The translations under genes were made by a program, and so were the position numbers. This document shows, piece by piece, positions 15,600-23,382 of a DNA stretch of 44,582 bases (the first letter of the stretch is position 1; each line of letters opens with the position of its first letter). The DNA is from Bacteroidales bacterium (GTDB lineage: Bacteria > Bacteroidota > Bacteroidia > Bacteroidales > JAADJA01), in assembly GCA_020438135.1 (NCBI GenBank), contig JAGQVF010000026.1, positions 1-44,582 on the forward strand, written 5' to 3'. The notes beneath the pieces were generated by a model. That model ran no database searches and was not told the DNA's origin. It was given only the letters and a program-made list of their open reading frames with translations.

Positions 15600-16847
15600 T
15601 TATTCCCAGGCAGGCATTGAGACCCTTATTTCACTCTGCTGTTCACTTTCGTTGATGAAATCGATGGAGCCATTGTTTTTTTCGATGAAATCCTTACACA
15701 TCATTAGACCCATTCCATTACCTTTTTCACCGTTCAAGCTGTTATGAAAACTTAGATTTTCGATCTCAAAATATTGTTGAAATGCTGAACTGTTATTTTC
15801 TGTTGCACTCTCCCTGATCGAAATCACAATATGATTACCTGCTCTTTGTGCTTCTACTCTGATTTCTGTATTTTCAATCGACCATTTTACAGCATTGTAG
15901 AGTAAATTTCTGAATACCGTGATGATCATATATTCATCCGCCCGGATGCTGATATTCTCATCAATATCCTGAATAATTGAAATGCTTTTTGAAACAGCTG
16001 TGCTTTTTAGCAATAAAATATTGCTTCTTATGATGTGAGCAAGATCGACTTTAGTTGGGTTGATATAAATATCATGTTTAAACAACCTTGACCAGAAAAG
16101 AAAATCCTCCAGCATTTCGTGCACATTGTTGGCCGATTCTCTCATTCTGTATAGCAACTCTTTGCTCGACTTCTGATCGAGAAGATCGGGCTCATTCGTC
16201 AGAAAATCGAGTATCACTTTAATATTGGCAACCGGTTCTTTGAGAAACTGTGCGATGGAGTTATACATTTTATCACTGGTAAACCGGGTTGTCTCCTGAA
16301 CATTTTCAGGTTGCCCCGAAATGGTTTCACCCGGCACGATATCGCTATGCGTAATTTTATTCTCCATGTCGTGGGTGATCAAAACCATGCGCGTAATATC
16401 GATAAGCCGGTCGCGGGCATAATAAAATTCTGCCTCCGGATCATTTTCGTCAGGAATTTCCATCACTACAGGACCTACATCGGATTTAACCAGGTTTTCT
16501 TTAAACGTGATAAAACAGCGCCTGTTATTGAGATCATTTCTCACGAAATCGACAAACAGGGCATATGATCCGTTAACAGTGATGGTTTCATCAATCACCA
16601 CCAAAATTATTTGTGGATGCAACTCTGCTATCTTTTTCGCTTCAGAAAGATTGGCTGCCTTAAATATGTTGATGCTTTTTCCATTAAGTGAAAAATGCTG
16701 CAGCGTATCAAAAAGCGCTGCGTGGATTTTGTTGTTGTCGCTTACTACAATAATGTTGTAGTACGAATCTGTTGATCGGTGAAACGATCCTGAATACAAA
16801 AAATCCGAAACTTGATAATTACCTCTTGTACCTTGATTTGAATTCAC
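15600..16847 (-). CDS. Receiver/histidine-kinase-like protein, probable pseudokinase
   Basis: This is a 415-residue cytoplasmic protein without membrane segments. Residues 30-125 look like a response-regulator receiver (IIVVSDNNKIHAAL, then IILVVIDETI with D86 at the phosphorylation position), most like receivers preceding DUF3369. Residues 190-260 align with the dimerisation/phosphotransfer helices, but the expected His is Gln200 in SIAQFLKEPVANIK (usual form SHDLRNPIANIK). The ATPase domain keeps the N-box (FRNLLYNAVK, N314/N318) and G2 (GNGMGL, 376-381). Its G1 DxGxG motif is missing, replaced by IRESATENNS (344-353). It therefore probably cannot autophosphorylate and may act as a binding or scaffold protein in signalling. 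No response regulator is adjacent. The 402-base gap upstream holds no gene. Confidence 0.85.
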   Translation of the reverse strand: MNSNQGTRGNYQVSDFLYSGSFHRSTDSYYNIIVVSDNNKIHAALFDTLQHFSLNGKSINIFKAANLSEAKKIAELHPQIILVVIDETITVNGSYALFVDFVRNDLNNRRCFITFKENLVKSDVGPVVMEIPDENDPEAEFYYARDRLIDITRMVLITHDMENKITHSDIVPGETISGQPENVQETTRFTSDKMYNSIAQFLKEPVANIKVILDFLTNEPDLLDQKSSKELLYRMRESANNVHEMLEDFLFWSRLFKHDIYINPTKVDLAHIIRSNILLLKSTAVSKSISIIQDIDENISIRADEYMIITVFRNLLYNAVKWSIENTEIRVEAQRAGNHIVISIRESATENNSSAFQQYFEIENLSFHNSLNGEKGNGMGLMMCKDFIEKNNGSIDFINESEQQSEIRVSMPAWE

Positions 16848-17249
16848 TTTACTATGCGTTTTTCTCGATTATAGGACAAAAGCCAAATAGCAAAGACCAT
16901 ACCCTTTGAATTAAGTAGTTGATAAATAATACATAATGATTAACAAAGGGAGGCTGATGAAAACATTTTCTTCGAATATGGATACATGATGTTCTGATAG
17001 CAGATATAAAACCTTCTATATCGTCTAATTAAGGTATTACACTACTTGAATTGGTGCAGAAATCTCAGGTAATTTCCTATTAAGTCATCTTATAATATGC
17101 TAATCCGCTATGATACCACTAAACACTTTATGCGAAATCTGCGGGAAAAATACCTTGAAAGGTTTTATCCGGTAGATAAGCGGATAATCAATCTAATAAT
17201 TTTCAGGAAATAAAAATTGAAACGACTAAAAAAGTGTTGTTTGCTTATG
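16848..17249. other. 402-base non-coding stretch between DUF2461 gene and kinase-like gene
   Basis: No frame of useful length and no tRNA or recognised RNA is seen. Both flanking genes point the same way (minus). It must hold the promoter of the kinase-like gene, but I find no exact TAnnTTTG box. A small inverted repeat, TTATCCG (17165-17171) and CGGATAA (17181-17187), has a 9-base spacer and could be an operator or a weak hairpin. The stretch is AT-rich. Confidence 0.5.
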
Positions 17250-17918
17250 TTAATCCAAACCCCGGTTTAAAAACCTGTTAAACGGGTAAAGAGAGCTATA
17301 TACAGAAATTGCATGTTTAATAAACTGATCCTGGTTCAAAACAGCCGCATCGAATGAATTGACCACCGTATATGACTTGTATTTTAACAAATCGATTTCT
17401 GGAAAATCAGCAGGAAATCCTTGCGGTGGACGGGATAGTTTTTCACCATAAAACTCCTCAAAATGTTTTTTAAATTCCGGGTTTTCGATGATCGACTTAA
17501 ATTCGTCGATGTTATACATAATTTCATGCCTGAGTTTTTTTAAAACATCGCCGGGCGGCATATGCACTCCACCTGCCAGAAATGACCCACCTGGTTCGAG
17601 GTGAAGATAATATCCGGCGTGCATACCTTTGCGGCCACCTTGCGCAATATAGGCACCCATGTTGGTTTTGTAAGGTGATTTATCTTTCGAAAAACGAACA
17701 TCTCTGTAAATCCTGAACATACACTCTTTAGCAGTGGGTGTGCCGATAGAAGGATCTATTTTTTGTATTTCCGGGATCAACCGGTTCAGCAGATCTTCAA
17801 ACGTTTTTCGCGCCGATTCGTATTTTTTCTTATTGGCTGTAAACCATTCCCGGTTGTTGTTTGCTTTCAGGTCTTTTAAAAAACTGAGGATTTTTTCCAT
17901 GTTTTTAACTTTTGACAT
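17250..17918 (-). CDS. DUF2461 (TIGR02453) family protein
   Basis: This 222-residue soluble protein has the DUF2461 hallmarks: NNNREWFTANKKKYE near the N-terminus (about 20-34), MFRIYRDVRFSKDKSPYKTN (about 67-86) and GGVHMPPGDVL (about 116-126). The molecular function of the family is not known; it is common in Bacteroidota and other bacteria. A second ATG at 17900 (MEKILSFL) is an equally good start by family length. The gene diverges from the porin-like gene, and a TAATTTTG box lies 26 bases upstream of the ATG at 17918. The next gene downstream is more than 400 bases away. Confidence 0.88.
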   Translation of the reverse strand: MSKVKNMEKILSFLKDLKANNNREWFTANKKKYESARKTFEDLLNRLIPEIQKIDPSIGTPTAKECMFRIYRDVRFSKDKSPYKTNMGAYIAQGGRKGMHAGYYLHLEPGGSFLAGGVHMPPGDVLKKLRHEIMYNIDEFKSIIENPEFKKHFEEFYGEKLSRPPQGFPADFPEIDLLKYKSYTVVNSFDAAVLNQDQFIKHAISVYSSLYPFNRFLNRGLD

Positions 17919-17943
17919 TAAACAGCAGAAATTTAGAACGGTT

Positions 17944-17951
17944 CAAAATTA
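17944..17951 (-). promoter_or_regulatory. Putative -7 box of the DUF2461 gene
   Basis: The plus strand reads CAAAATTA, which is TAATTTTG on the minus strand and matches TAnnTTTG. Transcription would start near 17937, about 20 bases before the ATG at 17918. It lies only 9 bases from the opposite-facing box at 17961. Confidence 0.45.
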
Positions 17952-17960
17952 CTTTTTTTG

Positions 17961-17968
17961 TATATTTG
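17961..17968 (+). promoter_or_regulatory. Putative -7 box of the outer-membrane pair
   Basis: TATATTTG is an exact TAnnTTTG match and ends 6 bases before the ATG at 17975. If used, transcription would start at about the first codon, giving a leaderless or nearly leaderless mRNA. No TTG -33 element is clear. Confidence 0.35.
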
Positions 17969-17974
17969 GTGATC

Positions 17975-18844
17975 ATGAAAAAGAACCTGATTATATGGCT
18001 GCTGCTGCCATGGCTGACATTTCTGACTTACGATTTATCGTCTCAATCGCTATATCGGGCTGTAACCGGAAGTCGTTCAGTGGCGCTGGGAAATTCCGGC
18101 GTGGCTCTCAACGATTCATGGGCATTGTTCAACAACCAGGCTGGCATTGTTGCATCCGACGGTATGATGGCTATGGCAGACTGGCAAAATCGATTTCTGG
18201 TTAATGGACTATCACAAAATAGTGTTGGTCTTCTTTTTCCGGTTGGATCCGGTACTTTGGGAACGGGGCTTCAATATTTCGGTTACGAATTATACAATGA
18301 AAGTAAGTTGGGGATAGCTTACGCTAAACGATTGGGCGAAAATAGTTCGGCTGGTCTGCAACTTGATTATTTTAACAGACACATAGCCGAAGGTTATGGA
18401 AATGCCGGTGCGATTACTTTCGAAATCGGATTTATTTCAAAACTGAATGATGTGCTTACAGTAGGCGTTCATGTTTTTAATCCGATACAGGCTAAATATT
18501 CAGGATCAACGGATGAGAAAATCCCTTCTGTGTTTGTGGTAGGTTTGGTTTACAAAATCGACGAATCATTGCTTATTACAGCAGAAACAGAAAAAAACAT
18601 GAATTTCAAACCGCTGATACGCACAGGGTTTGAGTACGAAGTGGTTGAGAAAGTAGCAGTGCGCATCGGGTTTTCGACACAACCTGCCCGAACCGGCTCT
18701 GAAAGTTTTTCCGCAGCAAATATGTATACTTTCGGATTTGGTTATCAACTCGACCGTTTAATTGTCAATATTGCTGCATCTGTACACCAGGTGCTGGGCT
18801 GGTCACCCGGAGTTTCACTAAGCTATGCGTTTACCCGTAAGTAA
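17975..18844 (+). CDS. PorV/FadL-like outer-membrane beta-barrel protein
   Basis: This 289-residue protein has a signal peptide MKKNLIIWLLLPWLTFL, with cleavage near LSSQ (residue 24). The mature protein consists of alternating hydrophobic strands typical of an outer-membrane barrel. It starts with the PorV/PorQ-type pattern SRSVALGNSGVALNDSWALFNNQAG (residues about 33-57). It ends in VSLSYAFTRK, an aromatic final strand. The frame extends 21 residues upstream, but the signal peptide fixes the ATG at 17975. The stop is 7 bases before the helix-hairpin-helix gene, so the two are co-transcribed. PorV-family barrels serve in T9SS cargo shuttling and FadL relatives in hydrophobic uptake. Which applies here is not known. 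Confidence 0.83.
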   Translation: MKKNLIIWLLLPWLTFLTYDLSSQSLYRAVTGSRSVALGNSGVALNDSWALFNNQAGIVASDGMMAMADWQNRFLVNGLSQNSVGLLFPVGSGTLGTGLQYFGYELYNESKLGIAYAKRLGENSSAGLQLDYFNRHIAEGYGNAGAITFEIGFISKLNDVLTVGVHVFNPIQAKYSGSTDEKIPSVFVVGLVYKIDESLLITAETEKNMNFKPLIRTGFEYEVVEKVAVRIGFSTQPARTGSESFSAANMYTFGFGYQLDRLIVNIAASVHQVLGWSPGVSLSYAFTRK

Positions 18845-18851
18845 TTTGTAA

Positions 18852-20990
18852 ATGAAGGGTCTACCCAAATATGTAACGGTATGTTTATTTTGCAGTGTTC
18901 AGTTTTTCTTGCATGTAAATGCGCAGGATACCGCCTTTATGAATCGGTTAACAGAACAGGATCTGCGGGACCGTATAGAAGTGATTGCCGGAGAAACTGA
19001 TGCAGAGCTCGACTTTTCAGAATTGATCGAAAATCTTCGTTATTATCAGGAAAATCCGCTTAACCTCAATACCGCTAATTACGACGATCTCATCAAGATC
19101 ATTTTTCTGAATGATATGCAAGTATTCAATATCCTTGCCTACAGGGAGTCATTTGGTGCATTCTCAACCCTTTATGAATTGTCAGCCATCGATGGATTGG
19201 ATGAGGCTACCATACGTAATATATTACCCTTTGTTGAAATTGGCACAGTGGCAAAAACCAGCCGGATTTCAATTCTTAAACTGATAAAAAAAGGGAAACA
19301 TCAGGTGATAGGACGATATCAGCAAATTTTGCAGGAAAAACACGGTTACGCTTCTCTGCCTGATTCGGTTTGGCATTCAAGACCAGGTTCTCACTACCTG
19401 GGAACCCCTGAAAAGATCTATACCCGCTATGGGTTTAATGCCTATAATAAACTCCGAATTGGTTTCACAGCTGAAAAAGACCCGGGCGAACCTTTGTTTA
19501 ACAATATCAATAATGATTCTATCCGATCCCTCATTGGCAAACCGGTCAAGAAGAACTTTGACTTTTTGTCTTATCATATGGGATTATATGATTGGGGTTT
19601 TGTAAAAGCTTTAACTATAGGCGATTATCAATTGCGTTTTGGTCAGGGTTTGACAATGTGGAGTGGACTGGCATTTGGAAAATCGTCTGCGATTAATGAT
19701 ACTAAAAAAAGTCCTCAGGGTATAAGCCCATACACCTCTTCGGATGAAAACCGGTTTTTCAGGGGTGCGGCAACTACTTTACGCATTGAGAGATTGGATT
19801 TTACGGCATTTTATTCCAGCAATCGAATTGATGGCACTCAGGATGGAAGTGATTCATTATCCCGGGATGAATTTTATATTTCCTCTTTACAGGAATCAGG
19901 TTTGCACCGTACGTTTTCGGAATATGCCAAAAAAGATGAAGTTGTCATGGTTGTTTATGGTGGCAACATCGGTTACAGAGGTAAACAATTTTCAATTGGT
20001 GTAACAGGGTTCAAAACAAAATTTGAAAATCAGGTTGATCTGTCAGGTGAATTGTATAACCGGTTCTATTTCTCTGGTAAAGAGAATCTGAACGGCGGAT
20101 TTGACTACAGGTATTTACTCGGAAAATATAACCTTTTCGGTGAAGTTTCATACAGCAAAAACGGGGGCTATGCAGTTTTGCAAGGTTTTTCGGCCAACCT
20201 GCATACCCGGTTGTTTATCACTTTGCTCTATAGAAATTACAGGAAAGATTATGTAAACTTTTTCAGCAATCCATTTGCCGAAAGCAACACTTTTAATGAA
20301 GAAGGTTTATATGCTGGTATCAAATACAGCCTGGCACCCGGTTGGAGTTTATCTGCTTATGCTGACCATTTTTATTATCCCTGGTTGAGATATTATACCG
20401 ATAAACCTTCTCACGGCTCAGACTATATGGTGCAGGCTGATCATATACCGGCAAAAAACCTGAGCATGTATTTCAGAATTAAGTTGAAGCAAACACCTGT
20501 TAATAATACAAAGTTGGAGGCATTTACGGCTCCGGTTGTCTTTACAAGAAAACAAAGCGTTAGATATGTGGTTGGTTACGAAGTGCTTCCGGGTTTCTTT
20601 ATGAAAGATCGAATTGAATTTTTAACTTATCGTGAAGATAACGATTACCGGGGAACCGGGTTTTTAATGAGTCACGATATCAACTGGCAGTTGCCGGAGA
20701 ACAAAGTTGCATTTTATTTCAGATTTGCATTGTTCGACACCGATTCATACGACGAACGGATCTATGCATATGAAAGCGACATGTTGTACGCTTTTTCAGT
20801 ACCTGCATATTATTATCGCGGAAGCAAGATATATTTGATGTTACGATACAAACCATTGTCGTACTTAACTATTTGGGCACGGTTTTCTCACATCTGGTTA
20901 ACCGATAGAAATAATTTCGGGTCGGGAAATGAAATGATCGATGGAAATAAAAAATCAGAAATGAAGGTACAGGTAATGTTTAAGCTTTGA
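18852..20990 (+). CDS. ComEA-like helix-hairpin-helix protein with C-terminal outer-membrane barrel
   Basis: This 712-residue protein has a signal peptide ending near NAQ (residue 25). Residues about 68-130 hold helix-hairpin-helix repeats of ComEA type (NPLNLNTANYDDLIKI, YRESFGAFSTLYELSAIDGL), which bind DNA non-specifically in competence proteins. From about residue 150 to the end the sequence is beta-rich, with alternating aromatic strands (WGFVKALTIGDYQLRFGQG, YLTIWARFSHIWL). It ends with the charged strand MKVQVMFKL, as in outer-membrane barrels. Its 7-base spacing from the PorV-like gene shows an operon. It converges with the DEAD-box helicase gene at a 16-base gap. A plausible role is DNA or polymer handling at the outer membrane; this is inference from the domain pair. 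Confidence 0.85.
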   Translation: MKGLPKYVTVCLFCSVQFFLHVNAQDTAFMNRLTEQDLRDRIEVIAGETDAELDFSELIENLRYYQENPLNLNTANYDDLIKIIFLNDMQVFNILAYRESFGAFSTLYELSAIDGLDEATIRNILPFVEIGTVAKTSRISILKLIKKGKHQVIGRYQQILQEKHGYASLPDSVWHSRPGSHYLGTPEKIYTRYGFNAYNKLRIGFTAEKDPGEPLFNNINNDSIRSLIGKPVKKNFDFLSYHMGLYDWGFVKALTIGDYQLRFGQGLTMWSGLAFGKSSAINDTKKSPQGISPYTSSDENRFFRGAATTLRIERLDFTAFYSSNRIDGTQDGSDSLSRDEFYISSLQESGLHRTFSEYAKKDEVVMVVYGGNIGYRGKQFSIGVTGFKTKFENQVDLSGELYNRFYFSGKENLNGGFDYRYLLGKYNLFGEVSYSKNGGYAVLQGFSANLHTRLFITLLYRNYRKDYVNFFSNPFAESNTFNEEGLYAGIKYSLAPGWSLSAYADHFYYPWLRYYTDKPSHGSDYMVQADHIPAKNLSMYFRIKLKQTPVNNTKLEAFTAPVVFTRKQSVRYVVGYEVLPGFFMKDRIEFLTYREDNDYRGTGFLMSHDINWQLPENKVAFYFRFALFDTDSYDERIYAYESDMLYAFSVPAYYYRGSKIYLMLRYKPLSYLTIWARFSHIWLTDRNNFGSGNEMIDGNKKSEMKVQVMFKL

Positions 20991-21006
20991 TCTTTTTGCC
21001 TTCGCT

Positions 21007-22692
21007 TCATCGTTTATTTTTCCGTTTTTTCTTATCTTTCAGCCTTGTGTTCTTTGCCTCTGTGCGGGCTTGTTTGGTGTCGGGTCTTGAAATTTCTACC
21101 TTTAGATTTACGCCATCGAATTCAGCTTTCTTAAAAGCTTTTAGAATATCTTTTTCAAATTGCTGATCAATCTCAAAAAAGGTAAATTTTTTCATGATAT
21201 CAATTTTCCCGATAGCAAGATCACGCCGTTTTGTATAGTCGTTGATCAAACCGATCATGCGAGGAGGGGTAAGTTTGTTTTTTGTCCCGATATTGATAAA
21301 AAACCGGGTGAAAGTTTTCGCAGGCTTTATCTCTTTTTCCTTTCTCTTTGCGGATTGTTTCTCCTCTTTCACGTTGAGATCAGGCGCATTTTTGTAATAA
21401 TCGAGGAAACGGTTAAATTCCACCGAAACAAATCTTTTGATCAGGTCTTCGCGGCTCAGCCAGTCTAGTTTTTTATATATCACATCCATATACGGGCTGA
21501 TCTGTGATTCATCCACATCGGTGTGCTCCATTCGGTCAACCAGGTTAAACAATTGTTTTTCACAGATCTCAGGTCCTGTCGGAACCGGTCTTTTTTCGAA
21601 TGGTTTGCCGGTTAATCGCTCAAGGTTTCTGATTTTGTTAATCTCACGAGTGTGGATAATCGTAATTGAAATGCCGCTTTTCCCTGCTCTTCCGGTACGT
21701 CCGCTTCGGTGGATATAGACTTCAGGTTCATCGGGCAGGTTGTAATTGATCACGTGCGTGAGATCGCTCACATCGATACCTCTCGCAGCCACATCGGTTG
21801 CAACCAGCATTTGCAGCAAGCCGTTCCTGAAACCCTTCATCACATATTCGCGTTGCGCCTGCGAAAGATCACCATGCAGGGCATCGGCATTGTAACCGTC
21901 ATTTTTAAGTTTGTCGGCTACTTCGCGGGTCTCCTGACGGGTTCTGCAAAAAACAATCCCATAAATGGATGGGTTAATATCTGCGATTCTTTTAAGTGCC
22001 TCATATCGATCGCGGGCATGCACCATATAAAACTGATGTTTTACGTTGCCGGCCACGGCATTTTTTTCACCGGATGTAATTTCCACCGGATCATGCATGT
22101 ATTTTTTTGCAATTTTCAGAACCTCGTTGGGCATGGTTGCCGAAAAAAGCAAGGTCCGTTTGTTGTCAGGAACGGTATCCAGAATGGCATCCAAGTCTTC
22201 TTTAAAACCCATATTGAGCATTTCATCTGCCTCATCCAGAACAACCCACTGAATCTGGTCTGTTTTCAATATTTTCCGGCGGATCATATCGAGCACTCGT
22301 CCGGGTGTTCCGGCTACCATGTGCGGTTTATTTTTTAACGCTTTGATCTGTGCCGGCACATCCGAACCACCGTAGATGGCAGCCACTTTTAAATCGGGAA
22401 GATGTTTTGCATAAGATTCAAGGTCCTTGTGAATTTGCAGGCACAATTCACGTGTTGGACTCAATACCAGAGCCTGCAGGTGATTTGATTCCAGGTCGAG
22501 CTGTTGTTCAATCGGTAAACCGAATGCGGCGGTTTTGCCGGTTCCGGTTTGTGCAAGGGCTACAACATCGTCGTTTGTGCCAAGCACCATCGGAATGGTT
22601 TCCTGTTGAATAGGCGTGGGGTTCACAAACCCCAATTCATCCACGGCTTTTGTTAATTCAGGGATCAAACCCAATGATTCAAATGGATTCAT
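21007..22692 (-). CDS. DEAD-box ATP-dependent RNA helicase with DbpA-type RNA-binding domain
   Basis: This cytoplasmic RNA helicase belongs to the CsdA/DeaD/DbpA group, which remodels rRNA in ribosome assembly and RNA in the cold. All motifs are present in order: Q motif FVNPTPIQQ, I AQTGTGKT, Ia PTRELCLQ, Ib TPGRVLDM, II DEADEML, III SATMP, IV IVFCRTRQ, V ATDVAARGID and VI HRSGRTGRAG. Residues about 455-535 form a DbpA RNA-binding-like domain (FFINIGTKNKLTPPRMIGLI), followed by a Lys/Arg-rich tail. The length is 561 residues. An exact TACATTTG promoter box lies about 60 bases upstream. It converges with the helix-hairpin-helix gene. Confidence 0.94.
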   Translation of the reverse strand: MNPFESLGLIPELTKAVDELGFVNPTPIQQETIPMVLGTNDDVVALAQTGTGKTAAFGLPIEQQLDLESNHLQALVLSPTRELCLQIHKDLESYAKHLPDLKVAAIYGGSDVPAQIKALKNKPHMVAGTPGRVLDMIRRKILKTDQIQWVVLDEADEMLNMGFKEDLDAILDTVPDNKRTLLFSATMPNEVLKIAKKYMHDPVEITSGEKNAVAGNVKHQFYMVHARDRYEALKRIADINPSIYGIVFCRTRQETREVADKLKNDGYNADALHGDLSQAQREYVMKGFRNGLLQMLVATDVAARGIDVSDLTHVINYNLPDEPEVYIHRSGRTGRAGKSGISITIIHTREINKIRNLERLTGKPFEKRPVPTGPEICEKQLFNLVDRMEHTDVDESQISPYMDVIYKKLDWLSREDLIKRFVSVEFNRFLDYYKNAPDLNVKEEKQSAKRKEKEIKPAKTFTRFFINIGTKNKLTPPRMIGLINDYTKRRDLAIGKIDIMKKFTFFEIDQQFEKDILKAFKKAEFDGVNLKVEISRPDTKQARTEAKNTRLKDKKKRKNKR

Positions 22693-22751
22693 TAAATAAT
22701 TTGTTTTATGCTTCGGGAAAACCTTCGAAAATCCGGAAGTAAATTATGCGG

Positions 22752-22759
22752 CAAATGTA
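22752..22759 (-). promoter_or_regulatory. Putative -7 box of the DEAD-box helicase gene
   Basis: The plus strand reads CAAATGTA, which is TACATTTG on the minus strand and matches TAnnTTTG. It would give a leader of about 53 bases. The same eight-base box occurs before the PLP enzyme gene at 29594. Confidence 0.45.
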
Positions 22760-22855
22760 GTCTTTATATTTTGGATGAACTGATAAAAATTAGTTTGCAT
22801 GAACCGGAGCAGAAAAATGGTTGGATATCAGCATATCAGAATTCATATTTATCTG

Positions 22856-23257
22856 TTATTCATGAAGTTTTATCCACTCTACCATGTCTTCATCATCAGT
22901 AATTTTGATGACCAGGGTTTTTGATTTCAGCGTCCATGAGCCAAGTTTGGTTTTTGAGATCGTGTAATAAAGATAGTTTTCGTTTACGCGGTCGGGTTCT
23001 CCAAGCATATCGATCACCTGTTGCTTTGTTAACGTTCTTATCGAATCGCTGTAAAGGACTTCATTCAACATTTGATCCCTGAACGAATATTTGCCATTTT
23101 CTTTGGTTTTCCACTTCGTTTGCTCAAAATGAGCAGCGCTATCAGAATTCACTTTACCAGCGGAAGAACTATGATTGTCGGATGAGTTGCATGCAATGAT
23201 TGCGAACATCATAACTACAACCGGTATAGTTTGAAAGGTTGTCGTAAAAGCTCTCAT
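22856..23257 (-). CDS. Small lipoprotein with SmpA/BamE-like region
   Basis: This 133-residue protein has an N-terminal hydrophobic stretch and a lipobox FAIIAC, with lipid Cys at residue 23, then a Ser/Asn/His-rich linker. Residues about 70-130 include SIRTLTKQQVIDMLGEPDRV and LYYTISKT. This pattern of a short helix, GEPD turn and strands recalls BamE/SmpA-like folds and is frequent in small Bacteroidota lipoproteins. It is probably anchored in the inner or outer membrane facing the periplasm. The function is unknown. It lies between the helicase and the DUF349 gene on the same strand, but a strong terminator at 23346-23374 separates it from the latter. Confidence 0.75.
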   Translation of the reverse strand: MRAFTTTFQTIPVVVMMFAIIACNSSDNHSSSAGKVNSDSAAHFEQTKWKTKENGKYSFRDQMLNEVLYSDSIRTLTKQQVIDMLGEPDRVNENYLYYTISKTKLGSWTLKSKTLVIKITDDEDMVEWIKLHE

Positions 23258-23345
23258 ACCATCATATAACCATTTGCAGAAATAAAAGGTTGTAAGCTCA
23301 ATGAAAAAGAGAAAAGTTATTTTATCAACTACTAGGGAGGATCAT

Positions 23346-23374
23346 AAAAAAATCCCCCGCCAAGCGACGGGGGA
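23346..23374 (-). terminator. Rho-independent terminator of the DUF349 gene
   Basis: TCCCCCG (23353-23359) pairs with CGGGGGA (23368-23374) around an 8-base loop. On the minus strand a run of seven T residues follows directly. It starts 9 bases after the stop at 23383. Confidence 0.9.
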
Positions 23375-23382
23375 CCTGAAAT

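Noticed and set aside
17165-17187. Terminator at the TTATCCG/CGGATAA inverted repeat
   Set aside because: Short AT-rich stem with no T run on either side and far from a stop codon.
21709-22338. 209-residue plus-strand frame inside the DEAD-box helicase gene
   Set aside because: Opposite to conserved helicase motifs; codon composition is a mirror of the real gene.
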